Origin: Arthrobacter sp. CAN_C5
Lineage (GTDB): Bacteria > Actinomycetota > Actinomycetes > Actinomycetales > Micrococcaceae
Length of the DNA: 64,000 nt
Reading direction: 5' to 3'
Assembly (NCBI RefSeq): GCF_017875735.1
Contig: NZ_JAGGMZ010000001.1
Location: 310,001-374,000, forward strand
The notes under the pieces were generated by a model that was not told the origin of the DNA, did no database searches, and was given only the letters and a program-made list of their open reading frames with translations. How positions within the stretch are numbered: position 1 is the stretch's first letter; every line of letters starts with the position of its first letter. The position numbers and the translations under genes were made by a program. Shown piece by piece: positions 51,880 through 60,047 of the stretch.

Positions 51880-52668
51880 GTGCCATCCCTGAAGAAGTAC
51901 CTCCTGCTGCCCTCCATCATCAGGCTGTCCTCACGGGTGCCCAGGAACCGGAACACGGCCTGGGAGGGCTATTGGGGGAGGATCCAGAAGACCGGCTCCG
52001 GTGGTGACGTGCTGTGGGACGCCGGCAACGACCATGAGTTCGCCAGCTATCTCCCGGCACTACAACGGACCCTGAACCCCGACCTGCCCGTCGTCGATGT
52101 GGGATGCGGCCATGGCAGTTTCACCCGCCTGCTGGCGGGTCACTTCCCGCGGGCCTTCGGCGTCGACGTCGCACCCGGCGCGGTTGCGCGGGCCCGGGAC
52201 CAGAACACCGACCTGCCCAGCGTGGAATTCCGGACCCTCGACTGCACCGTGGCCGGTGCGGGGGAGCTGCTGGCCACTGAGCTGGGTGACTGCAACGTGT
52301 TTGTCCGCGGGGTTTTCCACGTCCTCGACCCCGGGGCGCGGATTGCCCTGGCCGCGAACCTGCTACCGCTGGTGGGTCGGCAGGGGCGGGTTTTCCTCGT
52401 CGAAACGAACTTCCGCGGCAATGCCCTGGACTACATCTCGCGGCTAGGCGCCTCGCCCCGCAAGATTCCCCGGCCGCTGAAACTGGCGATCTCCGGCCTG
52501 CCGAAGCCGGGACACTTTGGGCCCCTGGAACGGCTGGCAGCCTTCGACGACGACGGGTGGACGGTGCTGGAGGACGGGGCGGTCACCATCGATGCGGCGG
52601 ACATGACGACGAAGGGCCAGCCGGAGCAGATCCCCGGGTACTACGCCGTGCTGGCGCCACGAGGCTGA
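51880..52668 (+). CDS. Class I SAM-dependent methyltransferase
   Basis: A 262-residue methyltransferase. Motif I VVDVGCGHGSFTRLL binds SAM; FGVDVAPGAVARARDQN supplies the acidic residue; FVRGVFHVLDPGARIAL is the post-motif. GTG start at 51880. Ten bases after the GGDEF-EAL gene on the same strand, so part of the same transcript is possible. Substrate unknown. Confidence 0.85.
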   Translation: MPSLKKYLLLPSIIRLSSRVPRNRNTAWEGYWGRIQKTGSGGDVLWDAGNDHEFASYLPALQRTLNPDLPVVDVGCGHGSFTRLLAGHFPRAFGVDVAPGAVARARDQNTDLPSVEFRTLDCTVAGAGELLATELGDCNVFVRGVFHVLDPGARIALAANLLPLVGRQGRVFLVETNFRGNALDYISRLGASPRKIPRPLKLAISGLPKPGHFGPLERLAAFDDDGWTVLEDGAVTIDAADMTTKGQPEQIPGYYAVLAPRG

Positions 52669-52735
52669 TCCACGCGCTGTGGGGCCGGTGCCCGCTGTTC
52701 AACGGACAGTGTGATCTTCGTCTACCCTTAGAAAG

Positions 52736-52756
52736 TTGAACTTTGAACATTTGAAC
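52736..52756. promoter_or_regulatory. Three TTGAAC direct repeats upstream of the OFA transporter gene
   Basis: TTGAAC starts at 52736, 52743 and 52751, 62-82 bp before the transporter ATG. Such spaced repeats can be a regulator site or overlapping -35 elements. Confidence 0.35.
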
Positions 52757-52817
52757 GTAGCGTCCGTGGCTGCCGCCCTGGCTGCACCCCACGATCTCCG
52801 TGACGAAGGAGTACTAG

Positions 52818-54221
52818 ATGAGCTGGCTTGCCCGTGAACACACCATTGCCCCGCCCGGGTTTAACCGTTGGCTGATTCCCCCCGCAGCGTTGGCGGTGCA
52901 CTTGTGTATCGGCCAGGCCTACGCAACCAGCGTGTACAAGACCGCACTGGTTGAGCACTTCGACGCGAGCCTGACCCAGATCGGTGTGATCTTCTCGATC
53001 GCCATCGTGATGCTTGGTCTCTCCGCCGCCGTGATGGGCACCTGGGTGGACAAAAACGGTCCACGCATGGCCATGTTCACCTCGGCCCTGTTCTGGACCA
53101 GCGGTTTCCTCATCGGTTCGCTCGGCATCTTCACCAACCAGTTGTGGCTGGTCTACGTGGGCTACGGGTTCATCGGTGGCATCGGCCTGGGTATCGGCTA
53201 CATCTCGCCAGTTTCCACCCTGATCAAATGGTTCCCGGACAGGCCAGGACTGGCCACCGGCATGGCCATCATGGGCTTCGGTGGCGGCGCGCTGATCGCC
53301 AGCCCCCTTTCTACCCAGCTGCTGCGGATGTACGACCCGAACTCGAGTGCCGAGGGCTGGGTTGCCAGCGGCGAAGCGGTTGGCTTCCTCTTCCTCACAC
53401 TCGCTGCCGTCTACCTCGTGTACATGATGTTCGGGGCGTTCACCATCAAGGTTCCCGCAGCGGACTGGAAGCCGGACGGCTTCGACCCCTCAACGGTCAA
53501 AACCAAGGCTCTGGTCACCTCCGATAACGTCTCGGCCAAGAACTCCATCAAGACCAAGCAGTTCTGGCTGGTCTGGATTGTGCTTTTCTGCAACGTGACC
53601 GCCGGCATCGGCATCCTCGAGCAGGCATCCCCGATGATCCAGGACTTCTTCCGCGAAGCAGACGGCTCAACAGCCGTGACTGTCGCGGTGGCCGGTGGGT
53701 TCGTCGGTCTGCTCTCGATCGGTAACATGGCGGGACGCTTCGTCTGGTCCTCCACCTCGGACATCATCGGCCGCAAGAAGATCTACATGATTTACTTGGG
53801 CGTCGGCGCCATCCTGTACACCACGCTGGCTCTTGCCGGTGCAGGTACCACCATCCTCTTCGTGTTCCTGGCCTTCTTCATCATCTCGTTCTACGGCGGT
53901 GGATTCGCGACCGTACCGGCTTATCTGCGAGACCTCTTCGGGACCTACCAGGTTGGTGCCATCCACGGTCGACTGCTGACCGCCTGGTCCGCAGCCGGTA
54001 TTGCCGGACCCCTGATCATCAATGGTTTCCTTGACGCCCAGGGCACCCCCGGCGAGCTCACTGCGGCTGCTTACCAGCCGGCACTGCTGACCATGGTGGG
54101 TCTGTTGATCATCGGCTTCATCGCCAACCTGATGATCAAGCCGGTCGACTCGAAGTTCCATGAACCAAAGGAAAAGCCCGATTCCGGGACGTCCACCAAA
54201 GAACCAGCAATGGAGGCATGA
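52818..54221 (+). CDS. OFA family MFS transporter (oxalate/formate antiporter-like)
   Basis: A 467-residue 12-span major facilitator. Conserved pieces: WLIPPAALAVHLCIGQAYAT, YGFIGGIGLGIGYISPVSTL, KWFPDRPGLATGMAIMGFGG (motif A/cytoplasmic loop) and GFATVPAYLRDLFGTYQVGA. Probably exchanges small carboxylates; could export or import an oxalate/formate-type acid. Followed immediately by a 34-residue membrane peptide gene. Confidence 0.88.
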   Translation: MSWLAREHTIAPPGFNRWLIPPAALAVHLCIGQAYATSVYKTALVEHFDASLTQIGVIFSIAIVMLGLSAAVMGTWVDKNGPRMAMFTSALFWTSGFLIGSLGIFTNQLWLVYVGYGFIGGIGLGIGYISPVSTLIKWFPDRPGLATGMAIMGFGGGALIASPLSTQLLRMYDPNSSAEGWVASGEAVGFLFLTLAAVYLVYMMFGAFTIKVPAADWKPDGFDPSTVKTKALVTSDNVSAKNSIKTKQFWLVWIVLFCNVTAGIGILEQASPMIQDFFREADGSTAVTVAVAGGFVGLLSIGNMAGRFVWSSTSDIIGRKKIYMIYLGVGAILYTTLALAGAGTTILFVFLAFFIISFYGGGFATVPAYLRDLFGTYQVGAIHGRLLTAWSAAGIAGPLIINGFLDAQGTPGELTAAAYQPALLTMVGLLIIGFIANLMIKPVDSKFHEPKEKPDSGTSTKEPAMEA

Positions 54222-54222
54222 G

Positions 54223-54327
54223 ATGAAGGCAGTCAGTACCACGTTCGTATGGGCCCTTGTGGTCGTACCCCTGGCGTATGGAATCGCTCAAACTATGACC
54301 CGCGTCTGGGCACTGTTCGGCGGCTAA
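54223..54327 (+). CDS. Small membrane partner of the OFA transporter (34 aa)
   Basis: MKAVSTTFVWALVVVPLAYG followed by IAQTMTRVWALFGG: one transmembrane helix and a short amphipathic end. It starts one base after the transporter stop (GGAGG in the transporter tail acts as ribosome site), so it is coupled. NCBI annotates similar genes as an MFS transporter small subunit; I assign it on size and position. Too short for the ORF list used by most callers. Confidence 0.75.
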   Translation: MKAVSTTFVWALVVVPLAYGIAQTMTRVWALFGG

Positions 54328-54352
54328 CGCTGGGCTCCTAACGGCACCGCAT

Positions 54353-54395
54353 ACGACGGCGGCCCCCACCCTCGCAGGGTGGGGGCCGCCGTCGT
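54353..54395. terminator. Bidirectional terminator, 20-bp stem
   Basis: Arms ACGACGGCGGCCCCCACCCT (54353-54372) and its exact complement (54376-54395) close over a CGC loop. It lies between the OFA small-subunit gene (+) and the convergent aldo/keto reductase gene (-), and would stop both transcripts. Confidence 0.9.
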
Positions 54396-54423
54396 TAACG
54401 CGTTGCCAGCCAGACGTCGAAAG

Positions 54424-55407
54424 CTACCAGCGGGGGTGGATCGCTTCGCGGAAATGCCGGTCATAGATCTTGCTGACACCCTTGTTGAGCTCCGCGCCGA
54501 GAGCGCCGGTGTCGGCGGCCGCGGCGTTGGCGCGTGCCTGCTCCACAGTGCGGGCGCCCGGGATCACGCTGGTGACGCCGTCCTGCGCAATAATCCAGGC
54601 GATGGCCGCCTGAGCGGTGGTGACGCCGTCGGGAACCAGTCCCTCAAACTCCTTCACCGCGGTGAGGCCGGTGCTGAAGTCGACACCGGAGAAGGTCTCG
54701 CCCACATCGAAGGCTGACCCGGTGCGGTTGTAGTTCCGGTGGTCGTTCTCGGCGAACGTCGTGTCCTTCGAGTACTTGCCCGAGAGAAGACCCGAGGCGA
54801 GGGGGACTCGCGCGATGATGCCGACATCCGCGGCCTTCGCTGCGGGCAGCACCTCGTCCAGCGGCTTGAGCCGAAACGCGTTGAGGATGATCTGAATGGT
54901 GGCGATATTGCCGTGCTTCAGGGCTGCCATGGCCTCGTCGGTGCGTTCAACGCTGACGCCGTAGTTGCGAATGGCGCCCTCGCTGACCAGGGTGTCCAAG
55001 GCATCGTAGACTTCTGCGTCCGAGTACACGGACGACGGCGGGCAGTGCAGCTGCACCAGGTCGAGGGTGTCCACGCGAAGGTTGGTACGCGACCGGTCGA
55101 TCCACTGGCGGAAGTTCGCCAGCGTGTAGTTCTCCGGCTGTTGTTCCCCCCGGCGGCCCATCTTGGTGGCGACGGTGATGTCCAGCCCGGGGTTGTCCGC
55201 CAGGAAGGCGCCGATGGTCTGTTCGCTGCGTCCATCGCCATACACATCGGCGGTGTCGAAGAAGTTGATGCCCGCGTCGACTGCGGCGTGGAGGATTGCG
55301 GTGGCGTCCTTCGGGTCGACGTCCCCCCAATCAGCGCCGAGCTGCCAGGTTCCCAGCCCTACGGTCGAAACGGAGCGTGCGGTTTTGCCTAGAGTTCGTT
55401 GTTCCAT
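54424..55407 (-). CDS. Aldo/keto reductase
   Basis: A 327-residue NADPH-dependent TIM-barrel oxidoreductase. Catalytic tetrad: Asp and Tyr in NFFDTADVYGDG, Lys in TVATKMG, His in LVQLHCPP. NADPH contact SVIPGARTVEQ. Full length; substrate unknown. Confidence 0.9.
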   Translation of the reverse strand: MEQRTLGKTARSVSTVGLGTWQLGADWGDVDPKDATAILHAAVDAGINFFDTADVYGDGRSEQTIGAFLADNPGLDITVATKMGRRGEQQPENYTLANFRQWIDRSRTNLRVDTLDLVQLHCPPSSVYSDAEVYDALDTLVSEGAIRNYGVSVERTDEAMAALKHGNIATIQIILNAFRLKPLDEVLPAAKAADVGIIARVPLASGLLSGKYSKDTTFAENDHRNYNRTGSAFDVGETFSGVDFSTGLTAVKEFEGLVPDGVTTAQAAIAWIIAQDGVTSVIPGARTVEQARANAAAADTGALGAELNKGVSKIYDRHFREAIHPRW

Positions 55408-55533
55408 GCTTCGACTCTAGTATCCCGGCCAATCCCGCAAACACGCCGGGCGCAATCCCGGTTTCCAGGGGTGGGGATCTGTGTAGCTCCCGCCCTCTGG
55501 CACGCACCTGCTCCCTGGCGTAGCCTGAGGGCC

Positions 55534-56322
55534 ATGGCGAGAATAGTGGTTGTCGGGGGTACTGGCCTGGTGGGTCACCACGTGGTGGACGAATGCGTCA
55601 GGCGCGGCCACCAGACGCGGTCAGTCGGCCGGCACCTTCCTGCCCACCACTCGTCCCGGTGGGTGTCCGGGGCCACGTACCTCCAGGCTGATGTGACAAC
55701 CGGAGAGGGGTTGGCCGCCGCAATGGAGGAGGCCGACGTCCTGATCGATGTTCTCGACGGACATGTCGGCAAGGGGTTACGCGCGCTCGACGACGGCGCA
55801 CTGAACCTGCTTGCAGCCGCCCGCGGGGGCGGGGTGCGCCATGCGGTACTGCTTTCGATCGTCAACGCGGATCGCGCGGCGTTCTCGTACTATCGTTCGA
55901 AGGTGCGGCAGGAGAAGATCTACCAGAACTCGGCCGTCTCCTCAGTCGTCGTGCGCGCCACCCAGTTCCACAATTTTGTGGCCGGCGTGTTTGACGCCGG
56001 AGGCAAGGTAGGCGTGCTGCCGGTCCTGAAAGGGGCTGCGTTTCAGCCGGTCTCTGTCCAGGATGTGGCGGGCGCCCTCGCCGACGCAGCAACTCACGAG
56101 CCTGCTCCCACCGGGGTCATCAACGTCGGCGGCCCGCAGGTGCTCGACATGGCCGAGCTCGCCCGGATCTACCGTGACGTGACCGGAACCACCAGCCGGC
56201 AGGTCGCCATCCCCCTGCCCGGTGCACTGGGCAGATTCTTCAGTAGCGGCGACAATCTGGCCCCCGACAACCCGGTTGACGGACTCACCTTCGAGGACTG
56301 GCTCCGTCACCGGTCTGCTTAA
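55534..56322 (+). CDS. NAD(P)H-binding atypical SDR (NmrA-like)
   Basis: A 262-residue Rossmann protein. VVVGGTGLVGHHVVDE is the dinucleotide motif; YYRSKVRQEKIYQNSAVSSV gives a YxxxK-like pair (Y-R-S-K); then VRATQFHNFV. The ATG at 55534 was chosen because the glycine motif follows directly; earlier in-frame starts give an arginine/proline-rich nonsense leader. Related to quinone or stress-response reductases. Confidence 0.85.
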   Translation: MARIVVVGGTGLVGHHVVDECVRRGHQTRSVGRHLPAHHSSRWVSGATYLQADVTTGEGLAAAMEEADVLIDVLDGHVGKGLRALDDGALNLLAAARGGGVRHAVLLSIVNADRAAFSYYRSKVRQEKIYQNSAVSSVVVRATQFHNFVAGVFDAGGKVGVLPVLKGAAFQPVSVQDVAGALADAATHEPAPTGVINVGGPQVLDMAELARIYRDVTGTTSRQVAIPLPGALGRFFSSGDNLAPDNPVDGLTFEDWLRHRSA

Positions 56323-56388
56323 GGCTGCCCCTGGCTCAAGGTTCCCCCTGACCTAGGCTGCCCCCGACTTGAGACTGCTCCCCACGCA
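56321..56388. repeat. Four degenerate 17-bp tandem repeats
   Basis: Units at 56321-56337, 56338-56354, 56355-56371 and 56372-56388 follow the consensus ARGCTGCCCCYGACTYG. The first starts in the stop codon of the SDR gene, so the array lies in the 3' untranslated region. Confidence 0.6.
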
Positions 56389-56454
56389 GAATCGCCGGTT
56401 AGAGCAAGATCCGCCGCTTGCAAGCGGCGAACCTGACCCTAACCGGCGATTCTG
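56387..56454. terminator. Nested hairpin (cruciform) between convergent genes
   Basis: An outer 16-bp perfect stem (56387-56402 with 56439-56454, CAGAATCGCCGGTTAG on the left arm) encloses an inner perfect palindrome CGCCGCTTGCAAGCGGCG (56412-56429), separated by about nine unpaired bases on each side. It can act as terminator for the SDR gene (+) and GAPDH (-). The symmetry also resembles mobile palindromic repeats. Confidence 0.75.
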
Positions 56455-56494
56455 GTGCTGTGGTGCTTGGACGCTGTAGTGCGGGCGGCGTGTC

Positions 56495-57976
56495 TTAGAC
56501 CGCCGAGGACCGCACGGTCGCCGCGACGGGTTCCTTGGCGGGGTACGACGGCGGGTTTACTCCGGCCATCTCCTCCATCACCCGAACCACCTGGCAGCTG
56601 TAGCCGAATTCGTTGTCGTACCAGACGTAGAGCACCAGGTTGGTGCCGTTCGCGATGGTCGCCAGCCCGTCGACAATCCCCGCCCGGCGCGAGCCGACAA
56701 AGTCGGTGGAAACGACGTCGGGCGAGTCTATGTAGTCCACCTGCTTGCGCAGATCGGAGTGCAGCGAGGTTTCGCGGAGGTAGGTGTTGACCTCGTCCTT
56801 GCTGGTGCCGTCGGCCAGGGTGAGGTTGAGGATGGCGATCGAGACGTCGGGGGTCGGCACGCGGATGGAGCTGCCCGTCAGTTTGCCCTCGAGCTCGGGC
56901 AGGGCCTTGGCGACGGCCTTCGCGGCGCCTGTCTCGGTGATGACCATGTTCAACGCCGCCGAGCGGCCGCGCCGGTCACCCTGATGGAAGTTGTCGATCA
57001 GGTTCTGGTCGTTGGTGAAGGAGTGGACCGTCTCCACATGCCCGTGCACCACGCCGAACCGGTCGTTGATGGCCTTCAGCACCGGGGTGATGGCGTTCGT
57101 GGTGCACGAGGCGGCGGTGACGATCTGGTCCGTGGGCAGGATCGTGTTGTGGTTGATGCCGTGCACAATGTTCTTCAGCGCGCCCTTACCCGGGGCGGTG
57201 AGGAGCACGCGGGCGATGCCCTTGCTCTGCAGGTGCTTCGACAGCCCCTCCTCGTCGCGCCAGCGTCCGGTGTTGTCGACCAGCAGCGCGTCCTTGATGC
57301 CGTAGGCGGTGTAGTCGACGGTGGACGGATCGTTCGAGTAGATGACCTGGATGTGGACACCGTTCGCGGTGATCGTGTTGGCGTCCTCGTCAATCCGGAT
57401 GGTGCCTTCGAAGCTGCCGTGCACCGAGTCGCGGCGGAGCAGGCTTGCCCGCTTCATCAGGTCATTGTCGGCGCCCTTGCGGACCACGATGGCGCGCAGC
57501 CGCAGACCGTGCCCGCCGCCGGCCTTTTCGATCAGGAGCCGGGCCACCAGCCGGCCGATCCGGCCAAACCCGTAGAGGACGACGTCGGTGCTGGTGCGCT
57601 CGTCGGCCCCCCGCTTGTCGACCACGTCGGCCAGTTCCACCCGCAGGAAGTCCTCCAGAGAGGCCCCGCCGCCGTCGGCCTTGAACTTCTGGGTGAGTCG
57701 GGCGATATCGATGGCCGCGGCACCGAGGTCCAGGTCCACCAGGGTGCGCAGCAGCGGTGCGGTCTCCTCCAGGAACAGCTCTTCCTTGCTGATCCTGCGG
57801 GCAAACCGGTGGGCTTTGAGGATGTTCATCGCCGACTTGTTGATGAGGCTCCGGCCGTGAATGCTGATCACCACGTTGTTCTCACGGTACAGCCGCCCGA
57901 TGACGGGGATCATTCCCTCGGCGAGAGCCTCTCGGCTCATCCATGTGTCAAGGCATTCCGATGGGTCGCGATGCAC
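56495..57976 (-). CDS. Glyceraldehyde-3-phosphate dehydrogenase, long form
   Basis: A 493-residue GAPDH with an N-terminal extension of about 130 residues, as in the long actinobacterial paralogue. The NAD-binding motif VVLYGFGRIGRLVARLL begins near residue 125, the catalytic Cys lies in TAASCTTNAITPVLKA and the His in VETVHSFTNDQNLID, with WYDNEFGYSCQVVRV at the C-terminus. GTG 57976 with GGAAGGG upstream is used. Probable role in carbon metabolism beside a housekeeping gap gene elsewhere. Confidence 0.88.
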   Translation of the reverse strand: MHRDPSECLDTWMSREALAEGMIPVIGRLYRENNVVISIHGRSLINKSAMNILKAHRFARRISKEELFLEETAPLLRTLVDLDLGAAAIDIARLTQKFKADGGGASLEDFLRVELADVVDKRGADERTSTDVVLYGFGRIGRLVARLLIEKAGGGHGLRLRAIVVRKGADNDLMKRASLLRRDSVHGSFEGTIRIDEDANTITANGVHIQVIYSNDPSTVDYTAYGIKDALLVDNTGRWRDEEGLSKHLQSKGIARVLLTAPGKGALKNIVHGINHNTILPTDQIVTAASCTTNAITPVLKAINDRFGVVHGHVETVHSFTNDQNLIDNFHQGDRRGRSAALNMVITETGAAKAVAKALPELEGKLTGSSIRVPTPDVSIAILNLTLADGTSKDEVNTYLRETSLHSDLRKQVDYIDSPDVVSTDFVGSRRAGIVDGLATIANGTNLVLYVWYDNEFGYSCQVVRVMEEMAGVNPPSYPAKEPVAATVRSSAV

Positions 57977-58208
57977 TGTCTGTCCCTTCCTGCCGCTGGG
58001 TGTTCCAGCGCTGTGTCCGGCCAGTCGCCTTGTCGGGCTAACCCGGGTTACGGGTGCTGGCCCAGTCGCGCGGTCCGCCCGGACGACGGTGTCGGGGGCT
58101 TCGGTGGTGCGCGGGTGGTATCTCCAGAATATCGTCCCCGTGGCGTTTGGCGATAAACGGTCACGACGTCGCAACGCGGGCGAAACAGCGGGCCTGCATG
58201 CTGGAGGT

Positions 58209-59033
58209 ATGAAGCGACATCTCACCCATGCAGCGACTGCCGACCTGATCTGCGATTTGTGTGGTCAACTTCCCGAACCGGGAAAGACCCGGGTGACGCT
58301 CGCCAACGTGGCGGTGATGCTTCCCATCGAACTGCTGGTGCACGCCGCGGTGGTCAACACCGACCTGCCGTACCTGGCCAAGGTGCTGGTGCTGGCGGTG
58401 ACTGCCACGGCCCTGGTGATCTTTGTGGCCGACCCGGCAGCGGCCCGGCTGCTGCGTTCCTTCCTGCACGCGCCGGCTATCCGGCGTCGCCGTCGGCTCG
58501 ATACAGCGGCAGCCCTGTGGCGGGCGCGCGTCCTGGTGCGGGATGAGCCGGGAGCGTTGGAGCGGATCACCCGCAGGCTGGCCCGGCTCGACATCAACAT
58601 CCTCAGCATCCATGTGCACCCCGCCGAGCTGGGCACCCTGGACGAGTTTGTGCTGTCCGCCCCCGGCGGCCTCCGTGAGGATGACATTCTGGGGATACTG
58701 CACGACGCCGGTGGGCGGGCTGCCAGTATCTGGCCGACGACGGCACTCGCCCTCGCTGATGGGCAGACGAAGGCGTTGACCCTCGCTGCCCGGCTGACCC
58801 GGGACCCCAGCGAGCTGCGGCATGTGGTGGCCGAGTTGCTGTCGGCGGAGGTGATGCACCCCGGCGAGGTGCCGCCGTCGTCGGCGGACCGGACGATCCT
58901 GAAGATCCCGACCGCCTGGCACGGGCCGCTCCTGTTCCGGCGGGCGGGCGAGCCGTTCACCCTGGCGGAATCCGCGCGGGCGCACCGCCTCGCGGAGATC
59001 GCCGAGAGCGTGGAACGCGCACCGGTCTGGTGA
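58209..59033 (+). CDS. ACT domain protein with N-terminal membrane spans
   Basis: A protein of about 274 residues. Two hydrophobic spans occur in the first 80 residues (VAVMLPIELLVHAAVV and VLVLAVTATALVIFVAD). An ACT domain follows: ARVLVRDEPGALERITRRLA and LDINILSIHVHPAELGTLDE. The C-terminal part is unassigned. ATG 58209 has GGAGG directly adjacent, too close for a normal ribosome site, so the start could lie upstream or be leaderless. Divergent from GAPDH. ACT domains usually sense amino acids. Confidence 0.7.
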   Translation: MKRHLTHAATADLICDLCGQLPEPGKTRVTLANVAVMLPIELLVHAAVVNTDLPYLAKVLVLAVTATALVIFVADPAAARLLRSFLHAPAIRRRRRLDTAAALWRARVLVRDEPGALERITRRLARLDINILSIHVHPAELGTLDEFVLSAPGGLREDDILGILHDAGGRAASIWPTTALALADGQTKALTLAARLTRDPSELRHVVAELLSAEVMHPGEVPPSSADRTILKIPTAWHGPLLFRRAGEPFTLAESARAHRLAEIAESVERAPVW

Positions 59034-59072
59034 CGTCTGCCTGCCGACACAGATAGCCGCTGCCGGGCGGTT

Positions 59073-60047
59073 GTGAGCAATACTGTCTCCATGGATCAGA
59101 CCAACTCGGTGACCTTGCGTTTTCTGGCCGCGCCCACAGACCTCGGGCACAGCGGGTCCGTCGACGCCGGGACGGTGCTGGAGTGGGTGGACAAGGCCGC
59201 CTACGCCGCGGCGGTCGGGTGGGCGAAGAGCTACTGTGTCACCGCGTATGTCGGCAACATCCACTTCTCCGACCCTGTCAACGTGGGCGACATGGTGGAG
59301 GTCGAAGCGACCATCGTGTACACCGGGAGGTCGTCGCTGCACATCCAGACGGTAGTGTCCTCGGGCGACGTCAAGGGCAGCGGTGCCACCATGCGCAGCC
59401 GGTGCCTGGTGATCTTCGTGGCGGTCGGCGAGGACGGCAAACCGCTCCCGGTCCCACCGTACGAGCCGTCAACGCCTGAGGAGATCAGCCGCCGCGACGC
59501 GGCCGTGGCCAGGATTGCTGTCCGCGAAGAGATCGTCGAGGCGATGCGCGGGCAGGTCTATACCGATGAAGGAACGGCCGAGAAAGTCATCCTGCGGTTC
59601 CTCGCCGCGCCCACCGACGTGAATTGGGGCGGAAAGGTGCACGGCGGCACAGTGATGGACTGGATCGACGAGGCCGCCTACGTCTGCTCCGCACGGTATT
59701 GCGGGCAGGACACCGTGGCGGTGTTCTCCGGTGGGGTGCGGTTTTACCGTCCGCTGCTGATCGGCGACGTGGTCGAGGTGGAGGCCCGGCTGGTCTACAC
59801 CGGAAACAAGGGCATGCACATTGCTGTTCATGTCAGGTCCGGGAAGCCCACGGAGGATGAGATGCACCTGACGACGTACTGTCTGACGGTCATGGTGGCG
59901 CGGGATGAGACTGGCACGGCTGTGGCGGTACCGGGGTGGATCCCCCGGTCGGAGGAGGACCGCCGGCTGGAGGCTCATGCGCGGGAGCTACTGGAAATCC
60001 GTGGCAGGGCGCCGGGTAACCGGCTCCCAAACCATCTCACGGGTTAG
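59073..60047 (+). CDS. Double-hotdog acyl-CoA thioesterase
   Basis: A 324-residue tandem hotdog protein. The second domain has NWGGKVHGGTVMDWIDEAAY with the catalytic Asp. The first domain has the matching HSGSVDAGTVLEWVDKAAYA but lacks the HGG loop. It hydrolyses acyl-CoA, probably in fatty acid turnover. An in-frame ATG at 59091 could be the start instead of the GTG at 59073. No terminator is seen before the convergent SNase gene. Confidence 0.85.
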   Translation: MSNTVSMDQTNSVTLRFLAAPTDLGHSGSVDAGTVLEWVDKAAYAAAVGWAKSYCVTAYVGNIHFSDPVNVGDMVEVEATIVYTGRSSLHIQTVVSSGDVKGSGATMRSRCLVIFVAVGEDGKPLPVPPYEPSTPEEISRRDAAVARIAVREEIVEAMRGQVYTDEGTAEKVILRFLAAPTDVNWGGKVHGGTVMDWIDEAAYVCSARYCGQDTVAVFSGGVRFYRPLLIGDVVEVEARLVYTGNKGMHIAVHVRSGKPTEDEMHLTTYCLTVMVARDETGTAVAVPGWIPRSEEDRRLEAHARELLEIRGRAPGNRLPNHLTG

